Source: Phycisphaerae bacterium (GTDB lineage Bacteria; Planctomycetota; Phycisphaerae; Sedimentisphaerales; Anaerobacaceae). From it: a stretch of 34,503 bases of DNA. The DNA is taken from contig JAUWIU010000009.1 of the NCBI GenBank assembly GCA_030608075.1, positions 1 to 34,503 of the forward strand. Direction: 5' to 3'. A program made the translations under genes and the position numbers. Positions 1 to 8,160 of this stretch are shown here, piece after piece (the stretch's first letter is position 1; each line of letters begins with the position of its first letter). Below the pieces are notes generated by a model. The model worked only from the letters and a program-made list of their open reading frames with translations, ran no database searches and was not told where the DNA came from.

Positions 1-1
1 G

Positions 2-85
2 GGAGCCAACTTCACCTGGGAAAAAACCGATATGACCGCCAAACTCCGAAAAGCCGCAGGCCTGAAATCGAAGTCAAAAAAGTAG
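2..85 (+). CDS. C-terminal end of an unidentified gene (5' truncated by window edge)
   Basis: Frame 2 is open from the window edge to a TAG at 83-85 and encodes 27 residues ending in a lysine-rich tail (LKSKSKK). Lysine-rich ends are common in exported planctomycete enzymes such as sulfatases, but the fragment is too short to assign a family. It lies 67 bp upstream of the sialidase-like gene on the same strand, so the two could share a transcript (inference). The reading frame and stop are visible; the function is not. Confidence 0.4.
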   Translation, partial: GANFTWEKTDMTAKLRKAAGLKSKSKK

Positions 86-152
86 CAGCGCGCCGAATTA
101 CTGCCGGTTCAAACCGAGCCGGACTTTGGGCCGCACAAACAAGGAGTACTTT

Positions 153-1283
153 ATGATGAAACACTATCGGAAAGATTTGAAACTTGCCGCGCAAACTACA
201 GTAGCAGCAGTTTTAACGATTTGCCTGCTGTCAGGCACATTAGTGGCTGATTCAAAGGCCTCAAAAGCTTCCCGGGGCCCGTGGCAGACGGGCATCGTCA
301 AGGGCGAGTTTATCTTTACCGAGGCGCCCTTCTCACAGTGCCACGCCTCGACAATCGCCCAGACGCAGTCCGGTCTCGTAGCTGCGTGGTTCGGCGGAAC
401 AGAGGAGAGCAATCCCGACGTTGGAATCTGGCTCTCCCGCCACGATGGAAAGCAATGGTCGCCGCCGGTCGAAGCTGCCAACGGTATACAATCGCCGGAC
501 AAGCGTTTTCCCTGCTGGAACCCTGTATTGTTTAAGCCGAGATATGGCCCGCTGATGTTGTTTTATAAGGTCGGCCCAAGCCCAAGCTCGTGGTGGGGGA
601 TGCTCAAGACTTCCGACGACAACGGCAAAAGCTGGTCGAAAGCCAGACGCCTGCCTGACGGTATCTGGGGGCCTGTCAAAAACAAGCCCATCCAGTTTGA
701 CGATGGTACAATTCTGTGTCCGACAAGCTCTGAGGACAGGGGCTGGGAAGTCTATATGCAGTGGACCGGAGACTTAGGCTATTCCTGGGCTTCGGCTGGT
801 CCGCTCAACAACCGAAACAAGTTCAGCGCTATTCAGCCAACAATTCTGACTCACGCCGATGGACGTATCCAGACACTTTGCCGCAGCGGCCGTGAAAATA
901 ACATCCTCCAGAGCTGGTCGAGCGATAACGGCAGAACATGGTCGAGGATGACCGCTACTATACTGCCGAACCCAAACGCCGGTATAGATGCGGTTACACT
1001 CAAGGATGGTCGACATCTGCTGGTTTATAACCATACCCCCAGAAGACGCTCGCCCCTGAACGTGGCGGTGTCAAATGACGGCATAACCTGGCAGGCCGCT
1101 CTCGTGCTGGAGAACATAAAGGGCGAATTCTCCTACCCGGCCGTAATCCAGACCAATGACGGCCTTGTGCACATAACCTATACATACAAGCGGCGAAAAA
1201 TCAAACACGTCGTCATTGACCCATCAGAGTTGAAACCACACCCAATGCTTAACGGACAATGGCCGGGCGGCCGGGAACGCTAA
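153..1283 (+). CDS. Secreted sialidase-like BNR/Asp-box repeat protein
   Basis: 376 aa from the ATG at 153, chosen over an earlier in-frame start at 126 because AAGGAG (141-146) lies 6 nt before it. Residues 7-33 form a signal peptide-like segment (basic N-terminus, hydrophobic core). The body matches the BNR_2 sialidase family (six-bladed propeller): an early FSQCHASTI...AAWFGGTEESNPDVGIW block (about 60-94), then Asp-box-like turns at 95-102 (SRHDGKQW), 153-161 (TSDDNGKSW), 204-212, 256-263 (SSDNGRTW) and 307-313 (SNDGITW). Proteins of this family act outside the cytoplasm on glycans, but many planctomycete members are not proven sialidases, so the substrate is open. The next gene is 700 bp away under its own promoter. 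No defect is visible. Confidence 0.85.
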   Translation: MMKHYRKDLKLAAQTTVAAVLTICLLSGTLVADSKASKASRGPWQTGIVKGEFIFTEAPFSQCHASTIAQTQSGLVAAWFGGTEESNPDVGIWLSRHDGKQWSPPVEAANGIQSPDKRFPCWNPVLFKPRYGPLMLFYKVGPSPSSWWGMLKTSDDNGKSWSKARRLPDGIWGPVKNKPIQFDDGTILCPTSSEDRGWEVYMQWTGDLGYSWASAGPLNNRNKFSAIQPTILTHADGRIQTLCRSGRENNILQSWSSDNGRTWSRMTATILPNPNAGIDAVTLKDGRHLLVYNHTPRRRSPLNVAVSNDGITWQAALVLENIKGEFSYPAVIQTNDGLVHITYTYKRRKIKHVVIDPSELKPHPMLNGQWPGGRER

Positions 1284-1530
1284 CTCAACAAGCTCAATTT
1301 TAAAGCGGTGTCAGCAAGAGCAATCCGGCTCCAAATACCCAACCTGACTGCGGGCGAAACCAAAAGAAGAAGCATCACCCAACAGCCAAAATCCGCTCGA
1401 AAAACCCCAAAAGCGATTTGTCCGGCGCAGCGAAAATAGTCTTTACCGCCAATTTCGGATAAATTTTTGTCCACACGGATGTTTCTCACACCTTGTAAAT
1501 GCTCATGTTACGAAGGCCAATCAGGCAGGC
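1284..1530. other. Intergenic stretch without recognisable gene
   Basis: This is the spacer between the sialidase-like gene and the A-tract/promoter region of the PEP-CTERM gene. Both strands contain only short frames without a convincing ribosome site or family motif. No clear terminator with a T-run was found after the sialidase stop. Confidence 0.5.
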
Positions 1531-1532
1531 TT

Positions 1533-1592
1533 AAAAAAAAGCTAAAAAAATACAAAAAAAGCTTGACATCCGGCACCTTCACGCAATATAAT
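1533..1592 (+). promoter_or_regulatory. Strong sigma-70 promoter with phased A-tracts
   Basis: TTGACA (1563-1568) and TATAAT (1587-1592) are both perfect consensus hexamers with an 18-bp spacer; the predicted start is near 1599. Three A-tracts (A8 1533-1540, A7 1544-1550, A7 1554-1560) lie directly upstream at about 10-bp spacing, so they are in phase with the helix and should act as a curved UP element. It points at the PEP-CTERM gene about 390 nt downstream. Confidence 0.8.
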
Positions 1593-1598
1593 ACTAAC

Positions 1599-1991
1599 GC
1601 TGGTAAAGTAGCTCTTTTGTCTTGAGTATCTACTTTGTCAGCCCTGCAATTCACGCAGTGGTCAGCAAGGAAAGATATGGAGGCGGAAGGGTCCTTGCTG
1701 GGCACTGGCCCGGCTGTGTTTCCTTTCCAAAAACGTGTTCAATTAAAAAGTAAAACAGTTAACCGCAGGCCAAAATACCCAATGAATTTAGTGGTCTTCG
1801 CGGTAAAAAAGGAACATTCCGGCAATTTGCCGGGGAAAGGAGCACGAAATGACCGAGTTGAAACTGCCTTAAAGCAGGTTCATATTGAGCCGTTTGTGCC
1901 CAGTATGGGAGAAACCACGCGCTATGATGCGCAAGATGTTGTTTTTGTGAGGAATTTAGGAGAGTAACAAAACAAAGTTAGGAGAGTTAAA
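1599..1991 (+). promoter_or_regulatory. Long structured 5' leader of the PEP-CTERM gene
   Basis: The predicted transcript opens with a 13-bp hairpin (1599-1611 with 1630-1642, two G-U pairs). A 16-position stem with one mismatch and one wobble follows (1656-1671 with 1692-1707). Smaller hairpins lie at 1819-1833 (CCGGC/GCCGG) and about 1861-1883. A 7-codon ORF, ATG at 1849 to TAA at 1872 (MTELKLP), has AAGGAG 6 nt upstream and ends inside the last hairpin. A 110-codon frame across 1635-1967 exists but conflicts with the stems and has no ribosome site. I do not recognise a known riboswitch class. Confidence 0.5.
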
Positions 1992-2717
1992 ATGAGAACT
2001 TACAATCGGCATGTCGATTGGGCGTTTTCGACAAGAATGTGTGGTATGATAGTTACGGTGGTGGCGATGTTGGCAATGAGCAGCATTTTAGAAACAGCTA
2101 TGGCTGCCGACGTCGAGATTGACAAAAGCAGGGATGTCAACCTCAAGGTGTGGAACACGATTCTGGGGATTAGGATCGGCGACCCTATTTACGATGGTGA
2201 TCTGCCTAAGGAGGATAAGGCAGAGGTTAATAAATCGTGGTGGGCCACCGATACGTCAACTCAGCAGCGTTTTCTCAACGATAACCGTGTTGCACACCAT
2301 GCTATTGGAACTGTTGTGGAAGATAGCCCTGGCCATTTTACCATGCCGCAGCAAAACGACTGGCTGATAGCCAATGTCGGAGACCGGTGGGTGGGCTTTG
2401 CTGACCTCAAAGCCGAAAATACCGACATCTACGTTGCGGTCGACGCAGCCGGGTGGATAAATGGAGGTGAGCCGACCTACGAGCCGGAAGTAACAACGAT
2501 TCAGGTCAATAACGGCATCGAGGCATTACAGCTTCCGGGCTACCAAATCGGCACATCCGAAATCACCTTCAGCGAGACCACAGGGTGGGTTAATCCCTCT
2601 CCGTACACAGGGGACGTTACCGTTATTGGAAGCATTGCCATCAGGGCTCCCGAACCGGCGACGCTTTTGCTGCTCGGCTTGGGTACATTGGCGGTTTTGA
2701 GAAGACGTAGAGCGTAA
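1992..2717 (+). CDS. PEP-CTERM sorting-domain exported protein
   Basis: 241 aa. The start at 1992 follows TTAGGAGAG at about 1978. The N-terminus carries a long signal peptide with the hydrophobic stretch around residues 17-38 and a likely AMA-AD cleavage site. The C-terminus is a textbook PEP-CTERM signal: a PEP motif, a hydrophobic helix (TLLLLGLGTLAVL) and an Arg cluster (RRRR). In such systems exosortase removes this tail and the protein goes to the cell surface or exopolysaccharide matrix. The middle (about 40-215) is Asp/Gly/Trp-rich with no motif I recognise. The strong promoter and long leader suggest abundant, regulated expression. No exosortase gene is in the window. Confidence 0.85.
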   Translation: MRTYNRHVDWAFSTRMCGMIVTVVAMLAMSSILETAMAADVEIDKSRDVNLKVWNTILGIRIGDPIYDGDLPKEDKAEVNKSWWATDTSTQQRFLNDNRVAHHAIGTVVEDSPGHFTMPQQNDWLIANVGDRWVGFADLKAENTDIYVAVDAAGWINGGEPTYEPEVTTIQVNNGIEALQLPGYQIGTSEITFSETTGWVNPSPYTGDVTVIGSIAIRAPEPATLLLLGLGTLAVLRRRRA

Positions 2718-2885
2718 TCAGATTAACGTTCGCTAAGATTGGGCTTATCAATTGAAGGTTTGTGCGGTTAACAGGCCAAGTGTTTGATAGGTATGGAGTA
2801 TGCGCCTGAATCCGGACTGCGCGCGGTGATTTTCTGACCATTCAAAATGCGCAAACTCTCCGGAAACAAGACCCAAATCATTCAA

Positions 2886-2961
2886 TACCAACTACGAACT
2901 ACCAACCAAGAACTACGAACTAAAAACAACTACGAACTAAAAACTACGAACTACGAACTCA
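2886..2961. repeat. Degenerate tandem repeat of CTACGAACTA/AACTACGAACT
   Basis: About seven imperfect units built on ACTACGAAC, separated by short A-rich or CCAACCAAG spacers, run directly into the stop codon of purH (2959-2961). Unit length is irregular, unlike a CRISPR array, and no spacer-sized unique sequences are present. A low-complexity repeat of similar style but different sequence occurs at 32605-32650. Confidence 0.7.
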
Positions 2962-4569
2962 ATGCCTAAAGTGCCGTTTTCCTGTAAAGACCATTGCGAT
3001 GCCGTGTTTGTCCGCGGCGGCGATTACTTCATCGTCTTTATTTGAGCCGCCCGGCTGGACTATCGAGGCGATGCCGGCTTCGGCGGCATTGTCAACATTA
3101 TCCGGGAACGGGAAGAACGCATCCGAAGCCATCGCGGAGCCTTTGGCCTCGTCGCCGGCGTGCTTCATCGCAATCAGACCCGACTCCACACGGTTCATCT
3201 GACCGGCCCCGACCCCGAGCACTCGCCTGTTCTTGACAAGCACGATAGTGTTGCTCTTTACCCGCTTGGCCGTCAGCCACGCAATCCTCAAATCCTCGAG
3301 CTGCTCGCTTGTGGGCCTGGCCTTTGTCGGATACGTCAGTTCATCCGGCTCCCAGCCAACCAAATCCCGCCTCTGCAGAAGCATACCGCCGACGACGCAC
3401 CGGGCGTCAAACTCGCCGCTGTCAATCTTTGCCCTGTCAATCGGCCCGGTCTGCATCAAGCGCACCCTACCGCCCCAGGCCTTGAGCGTTCTGATTATCT
3501 CAATCGCGGCCGGCTCAAACTCCGGCGCGATAATCACTTCAGCGAAAAACCCACCGGCGCCTTTGGCCTTGCCGAATCGGCTGTATGACTCCATAATCGT
3601 CTGCGCCAATTTCACGTCGACCTTTCTATTAAGTGCCACTATGCTTCCGAATGCACTGACAACATCGCCCTCGTAGGCCTTTCTGTACGCCTCACAGATG
3701 TCCTCATCAATCGCACAGCCGCACGGATTAAGGTGCTTGACAACAACCGCCGCAGGCTCGTCAAATTCCTTCACCAGTTCAAAGGCGGCATTTGTATCCA
3801 GAAGATTGTTGAAACTAATCTCTTTTCCGCCCTCCAACAATTTGGCGCTGCTGACACATGTCTCGCCGCTCGATGCCAGCTTATAATACGCTGCGGTTTG
3901 GTGAGGATTCTCGCCGTACCGAAGGGACGCCGCTTTGCTCAAAGCAATCGAAACCCTCTCCGGATACACGACGCCGGCTTTGCCATTGAGATATTTCGCT
4001 ATTGCCGCATCGTATGATGCCGTCAGTCCAAAAGCGATTCGCGCCAGTTCGCTGCGCATCTGTTCGCTCACGGCGCCGCTGTTTTTCTCCATCTCCTCCA
4101 TGCCCCTGTCATACTGCAGCGCACTTGTTACAACCGTTACGAATTTATGATTCTTCGCAGCCGACCGCAGCATACTCGGCCCGCCGATATCAATATTTTC
4201 AATCGCCTCTTCGAGTGTGCAGGTGCCTCTGGCAACTGTCTGCTCAAAAGGATAGAGATTCACGCACACCAAATCTATCGGCTCAATACCGTGCTGCTTC
4301 ATCGCGGCTGTATGCTCTGAATTGTCACGAAGCCCCAACAAGCCGCCGTGAATCTTCGGATGCAGCGTTTTTACTCTGCCGTTCATCATCTCCGGAAACC
4401 CCGTGACTGATTCAACTCCAACAACGCTCACCCCTGCTGCGCCGAGTTTCTTTGCCGTTCCACCAGTACTGATTATCTTAACGCCCATCTGCTGGAGCTT
4501 CTTGGCAAAATCAACAACCCCTTCCTTATCCGAAACACTAACCAACGCCGTCTTAATTTTCACATCCAT
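2959..4569 (-). CDS. purH: Bifunctional AICAR transformylase / IMP cyclohydrolase
   Basis: 536 aa, near the usual 510-530. It catalyses the last two steps of de novo purine synthesis in the cytoplasm: formylation of AICAR with 10-formyl-THF, then ring closure to IMP. The IMP cyclohydrolase (MGS-like) domain is at about 1-150, with STGGT (34-38), KTLHPKIHGG (67-76), NLYPF (104-108) and IDIGGPSMLRSAAKN (126-140). The transformylase domain follows, with RYGENPHQ (217-224), SFNNLLD (252-258) and the catalytic KHLNPCG (278-284). The end FTGKRHFRH is typical. The start has AAAGGATGG just upstream. It lies 95 bp behind the propeller gene on the same strand, probably cotranscribed. The stop codon falls at the edge of a tandem repeat. 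Confidence 0.97.
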   Translation of the reverse strand: MDVKIKTALVSVSDKEGVVDFAKKLQQMGVKIISTGGTAKKLGAAGVSVVGVESVTGFPEMMNGRVKTLHPKIHGGLLGLRDNSEHTAAMKQHGIEPIDLVCVNLYPFEQTVARGTCTLEEAIENIDIGGPSMLRSAAKNHKFVTVVTSALQYDRGMEEMEKNSGAVSEQMRSELARIAFGLTASYDAAIAKYLNGKAGVVYPERVSIALSKAASLRYGENPHQTAAYYKLASSGETCVSSAKLLEGGKEISFNNLLDTNAAFELVKEFDEPAAVVVKHLNPCGCAIDEDICEAYRKAYEGDVVSAFGSIVALNRKVDVKLAQTIMESYSRFGKAKGAGGFFAEVIIAPEFEPAAIEIIRTLKAWGGRVRLMQTGPIDRAKIDSGEFDARCVVGGMLLQRRDLVGWEPDELTYPTKARPTSEQLEDLRIAWLTAKRVKSNTIVLVKNRRVLGVGAGQMNRVESGLIAMKHAGDEAKGSAMASDAFFPFPDNVDNAAEAGIASIVQPGGSNKDDEVIAAADKHGIAMVFTGKRHFRH

Positions 4570-4663
4570 TTGAGTTCCATCCTTTTAAAAAAGTCCCATT
4601 ACTAATTCGCACTTTTTTCGGAAATTACCGGTCGAATTCAGCCCGCATTGCAACGGACGCCGA

Positions 4664-5779
4664 CTACTCAACCGGCTCCAAACACGCAATCAGGCCTGAC
4701 TTGTCGGCAATATAGATTTTCGAATCCACCGTATTCGCTGCATATCTTGAAACGAGTGGACAGCTAATCGAATACAGCCGTTTAGCCTTGTTATTATCCA
4801 TCACCACGAGTGTGCCTTTGTTTGTAATGACATAGGCCTTTGCCTGCCACTGGGCCAACAAATCACGACCTTCGCCGAGCCGCCACATTGCCTTGCCGCC
4901 TTTGCGGCTTATCGCCGTCAAGCCTTTACTCCTGACATACTGATAAACCACGTCCTGCGTAACTCGCGGCCCCCTATCAGGAATACCGCCTGCGCGGTAC
5001 TTCCAAACAGCGTTGCTTCCCACTTCTGTGTTGAGCTTATAGACGTACGTATCTTTGCTGGCAACAAACAGCGAGTTTCCAGCTTTTACAATCGGGGCGA
5101 CAATAGCGTCACCGGCCTTAAATTTCCACAGCAGCTTGGCCCTGTCCGGCGTAATACTGATAACGTCCCCGGCATCGGTGCCAAATACCGCGAAATTCGG
5201 GTCGGCAACAATCGAAGTGATTGCAGAATCAGCCGGTGCGGCGGCCTCGAAAACCTGAAGCTTATTATCAGAACGAAGGGTATGCACACGCCCGTCGGCG
5301 CCAGCAATATAAAAATACGATTCATTACGGGCTGCAGGACAAACCGGGCCAAACTCCAGACGCCTGACCATGCGGTTTCTAATCGATTTCGGATTAAGCT
5401 CAACAAGCTTATCACCGATTATGGTGAAAAGCCCGTTCTTATAAAGGTCAAACCCGGTAACCGGCACACCAGCCGGCGCCAGATTCCCGCTGAATGACAG
5501 TATCGCGTCACCCGTTTTCCTGTTCAAAGAGACCATGTAATTGCGGCTTGAAAGCCCATAGATGCGCTCACCGAGAATAAACAGGTGCTTCAAAGTCTCC
5601 GACTTGCTTATAGGAAACTTATTTTCCCACAGTATCTTCAACTGGCCCCGCTCATGCTTGAGCATTTCCGGCCGAACCAGCCGCTCGGATTTCCCTTCCT
5701 GAGAAAATCCCGGCATCGCCGCAACCAAAACAAAAAAACTCACCACCAGAACAAATCTACACCGCCCTGCTTCTGCCAT
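4664..5779 (-). CDS. Exported PQQ-like beta-propeller repeat protein
   Basis: 371 aa from the ATG at 5779, preferred over the TTG at 5800 because AGGAG lies 8 nt before the ATG. A signal peptide is clear: charged start (MAEAGRCRF), hydrophobic run, then AMPGFSQ. The mature part repeats PQQ-like blade motifs such as GDAILSFSG, AKLLWKFKAGDAIVAP, SNAVWKYRAGG and GKAMWRLGEG, as in outer-membrane-assembly BamB-like or PQQ-propeller proteins. No catalytic residues of PQQ dehydrogenases were seen, so a structural or binding role outside the cytoplasm is likelier. It sits between a small unknown gene (54 bp upstream) and purH (95 bp downstream). Confidence 0.7.
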   Translation of the reverse strand: MAEAGRCRFVLVVSFFVLVAAMPGFSQEGKSERLVRPEMLKHERGQLKILWENKFPISKSETLKHLFILGERIYGLSSRNYMVSLNRKTGDAILSFSGNLAPAGVPVTGFDLYKNGLFTIIGDKLVELNPKSIRNRMVRRLEFGPVCPAARNESYFYIAGADGRVHTLRSDNKLQVFEAAAPADSAITSIVADPNFAVFGTDAGDVISITPDRAKLLWKFKAGDAIVAPIVKAGNSLFVASKDTYVYKLNTEVGSNAVWKYRAGGIPDRGPRVTQDVVYQYVRSKGLTAISRKGGKAMWRLGEGRDLLAQWQAKAYVITNKGTLVVMDNNKAKRLYSISCPLVSRYAANTVDSKIYIADKSGLIACLEPVE

Positions 5780-5832
5780 TTTGATAACTCCTCGCAGCAA
5801 CCCAACAACAAGCCCGCGCTTTCAGCACCGTT

Positions 5833-6138
5833 TCAGTGCAAATCAACATGGTCGGCCAGGTCAATATTATGCTCAGCCTCAAATGCCGACATCTCTTCAA
5901 TCCGCTCAATATCATCCTGTATTCGGTTGGCCAGCTTAAAAATATAGGGCTTGCCGGCCAGCCGATTTCGCAGGTCGTCCAGCATCGGCTCCCAGGTCCC
6001 GCCATACAGCTGCGCCTTGAGAATAACAAGCATACGCTGCTCGGCGCTCAGGCTGTTAACAAATTCTGTGACGGCACCGCTCACAGCCGGGCTATCGGTT
6101 TTATCACGCTTATCGTTATTTGTGGTCGCCTCAGCCAT
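5833..6138 (-). CDS. Small hypothetical protein
   Basis: 101 aa if started at the ATG at 6138 (GAGG 9 nt upstream); a TTG at 6162 would add eight residues but has poorly placed ribosome-binding sequence. The protein is hydrophilic and mostly helical in look, with a Thr/Asp/Lys-rich N-terminus and a middle SLSAEQRMLVILKAQLYGG. No domain is recognised and no signal peptide or membrane segment is present. It precedes the propeller gene by 54 bp and follows tRNA-Lys on the same strand. Confidence 0.6.
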   Translation of the reverse strand: MAEATTNNDKRDKTDSPAVSGAVTEFVNSLSAEQRMLVILKAQLYGGTWEPMLDDLRNRLAGKPYIFKLANRIQDDIERIEEMSAFEAEHNIDLADHVDLH

Positions 6139-6399
6139 TGCCCACAACCTCGATTCGCCCAAATCCTAACCGCCGCCGCCAACAATTGCAACAGTTTTTC
6201 AGAAATTACGGCCCAGCCACTTGCCCCCATGGCGCATCTCACCGCCATTTTAGTCCCCCAAATTGCAGTTGGTCCATTAGATACGCTCAAGGCACCGCCA
6301 GATATTCCGCAAGAAGTAGGTTTTGTAATCTACTGAGCCTTTTGCGGGCCAAAATGAAGCGGAGAAGTAGGCCGCTCACAGCTACCCACAAGACCTAAT

Positions 6400-6472
6400 G
6401 GGCGATACAGGAATCGAACCTGTGACCCGCTGATTAAGAGTCAGCTGCTCTGCCTGGCTGAGCTAATCGCCC
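6400..6472 (-). tRNA. tRNA-Lys (anticodon CTT)
   Basis: On the minus strand this 73-nt stretch folds as a complete cloverleaf. The acceptor stem is GGGCGAT/ATCGCCC, the D arm contains TAGCTCAG, the anticodon stem is GCTGA/TCAGC around loop CTCTTAA (anticodon CTT, decoding AAG), and the T arm has GGTTCGATTCC. CCA is not encoded. The neighbouring minus-strand genes lie downstream. Confidence 0.95.
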
Positions 6473-6693
6473 TTATTGAAGACCGTACACCTTGCCTTTT
6501 TCCCAAGAGAACCTATCTTGGCAAACCTGCACCACTTTACATTCTGCCGCTGAGCACTGCAAGAAAATTAAACGCAAATTCGGCGTTGACATTTGCGCTT
6601 GACCGCCTGTGCGCGGCTGTGCTGTCATCTGCCGTTATCCTGTGGAAAACCGGAGATAATTTGCATAGCGTATTCAACTCATAAGTGCAACTA

Positions 6694-6906
6694 AGTCGCC
6701 AAAATCAAGGTGAGCTGGTAAACCTTTGCGAGGTTAGGGTGTGTGCCCAGGCGCTTGGGCCAAACGGCGAGCTGCTCGAGGACTTCAAAATCGAAAAGGG
6801 CGTTAACTCCACCAATATCTTGAATGCACCCTCGCTGGCGGCCACAGCAACTCCGGCCATTGGCGAAAGGGCAACTCAAATGGCCGCCCAGCATTTCAGT
6901 CTCTGA
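6694..6906 (+). pseudogene. C-terminal remnant of an L-2-hydroxyglutarate oxidase-like FAD oxidoreductase
   Basis: The frame reads VRVCAQALGPNGELLEDFKI, then an ILNAPSLAATATPAIGE segment. This matches the end of LhgO-type enzymes of the DAO family (compare the E. coli pattern GVRAQAVSPDG...DDF...CNAPSPAATSAIPIG), which oxidise L-2-hydroxyglutarate to 2-oxoglutarate. Only about 70 residues remain. The FAD-binding N-terminus and the rest of the ~400-aa protein are absent, and sequence up to the tRNA-Lys gene gives no homologous frame. The ORF has no ribosome site. It is therefore a relic, not a gene. The family assignment is from remembered motifs, moderately sure. Confidence 0.6.
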
Positions 6907-6965
6907 CGCCAGAGGCGGTAAGAAAAAAACTGTCTTCAGATTTACTGGAAAACCCGTGCATTTGG

Positions 6966-6994
6966 TTGTCAATTTTGGTACAATATGGTAGTAT
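6966..6994 (+). promoter_or_regulatory. Putative sigma-70 promoter of the pseudopilin gene
   Basis: TTGTCA (6966-6971), a 17-bp spacer and TAGTAT (6989-6994) give a predicted start near 7001. The ~120-nt leader contains an 8-bp stem with one wobble (GTGGTCGA 7019-7026 with TCGGCCAC 7092-7099) enclosing a smaller TGCG/CGCA hairpin. Confidence 0.5.
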
Positions 6995-7121
6995 GTGAAA
7001 AACCCAACATGAGGCTTTGTGGTCGAAATTAGCGGAACAGAAGTGCGATTTTGCGCATCTGAACTAATGTGCAGTGATAAGTATCTTCAAATCGGCCACA
7101 TAGTGGAATAAGGGTAGTGCA

Positions 7122-7916
7122 ATGTACAGGCGAACAGGCTTTACGTTAATAGAGCTTCTGGTGGTAATTGCCATTATCGCGTTATTGCTGATGCTGTTGA
7201 TGCCGGCTTTGGCAGCCGTCAGGCGACAGGCAAAGGCTGTTGCCTGTCAGGCAACCCTGAAGCAATGGGGCCTTGTCTGGGCGATGTATACAGATGATTA
7301 CGACGGCAAGGTCGGGGACGGCATGGACTGGATCGAGCCATTGAAAGGATACTACAAGAACCCTGAGTTAGCCCTGTGCCCAATGGCTACAACAGCCGAT
7401 CCTGGAGGGGGAGGAAGGGGCGGAAAATTCACAGCCTGGCGGGACGACTTTGACGTCGGTACCCAGCAAAACCCACAGATTGTTATATATCTCGGCAGCT
7501 ATGGCCTGAACCAGTGGTTCACTCAGGACTTCGATAATGTGCGCGATAAAGGAAAAAACTGGAAGACAATCTATGTTAAAGGTACTGCTAACGTGCCGCT
7601 GTTGGCCGATGCAGCCAGGAAAGGCTTTACTCCATTGCACTGGGACGAACCACCGGAGTTCGATGGTCAGATATATGGGGGGGGTGCCCCTGGGAGCACA
7701 GAGAATCTGGATGAAATAAGGGATTGCTGCCTCAACCGACATCACGAGGCGATAAATGTCCTTTTTGTGGACAAATCTGTTAGAAAAGCCGGACTTAAGG
7801 AGTTGTGGGAGCTCAGGTGGAATCGCAAGTGGTTCACAAGCCCACTGGGTTTCTCCGACCCATTTCCGCCAAATCCCTGGCCGGACTGGATGAAGGATTT
7901 TCGAGACTACCGGTAA
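7122..7916 (+). CDS. Type IV pilin / type II secretion pseudopilin-like protein
   Basis: 264 aa. The N-terminus has a class III prepilin signal: short basic leader MYRRTG, cleavage before FTLIELLVV, then a ~20-residue hydrophobic helix ending LMPAL, followed by RRQAKAVACQATLKQWG. This is the standard pattern of the many Planctomycetes/Verrucomicrobia prepilin-like proteins cleaved by PilD. The C-terminal part includes CCLNRHHEAINVLFVDKSVRKAGL, resembling the H-x9-DG region of these proteins with VDKS in place of the DG motif. It probably works in a pilus-like or secretion structure in the envelope. The ribosome site (AAGGGTAGTGCA) is weak. It is a lone gene with no other pilus genes in the window. 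Confidence 0.8.
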   Translation: MYRRTGFTLIELLVVIAIIALLLMLLMPALAAVRRQAKAVACQATLKQWGLVWAMYTDDYDGKVGDGMDWIEPLKGYYKNPELALCPMATTADPGGGGRGGKFTAWRDDFDVGTQQNPQIVIYLGSYGLNQWFTQDFDNVRDKGKNWKTIYVKGTANVPLLADAARKGFTPLHWDEPPEFDGQIYGGGAPGSTENLDEIRDCCLNRHHEAINVLFVDKSVRKAGLKELWELRWNRKWFTSPLGFSDPFPPNPWPDWMKDFRDYR

Positions 7917-8160
7917 CACCCAGACTGAAAACAATCGCTTTCGCGGACAAAGATTCATCCGCGCAACCATATTGCGGCGGTAACGACTTGATTGTCAATA
8001 TGAACTCTTCTTTTCGCCTTTTCGCTGCAGAATGACCGGCGCTTACGGTAATTGCTTTTCAAATTTGCCGCAGCCGGAAAAAACGGGGACAATTGCCTCT
8101 TTCTATGGTATGAAGTTTCAGCGTTGGTTTGATTTTGAACAAGGCGTGAAACTGTCGGTT

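Noticed and set aside
1635-1967. 110-codon plus-strand frame in the PEP-CTERM leader
   Set aside because: It has no ribosome site, no family motif and overlaps strong RNA stems; the leader interpretation fits better.
2886-2961. Possible CRISPR array in the ACTACGAAC tract
   Set aside because: Units are short and irregular, with no uniform unique spacers and no cas genes in the window.
6691-6972. 93-codon minus-strand frame
   Set aside because: It lies opposite the recognisable oxidase remnant and has no ribosome site or motif.
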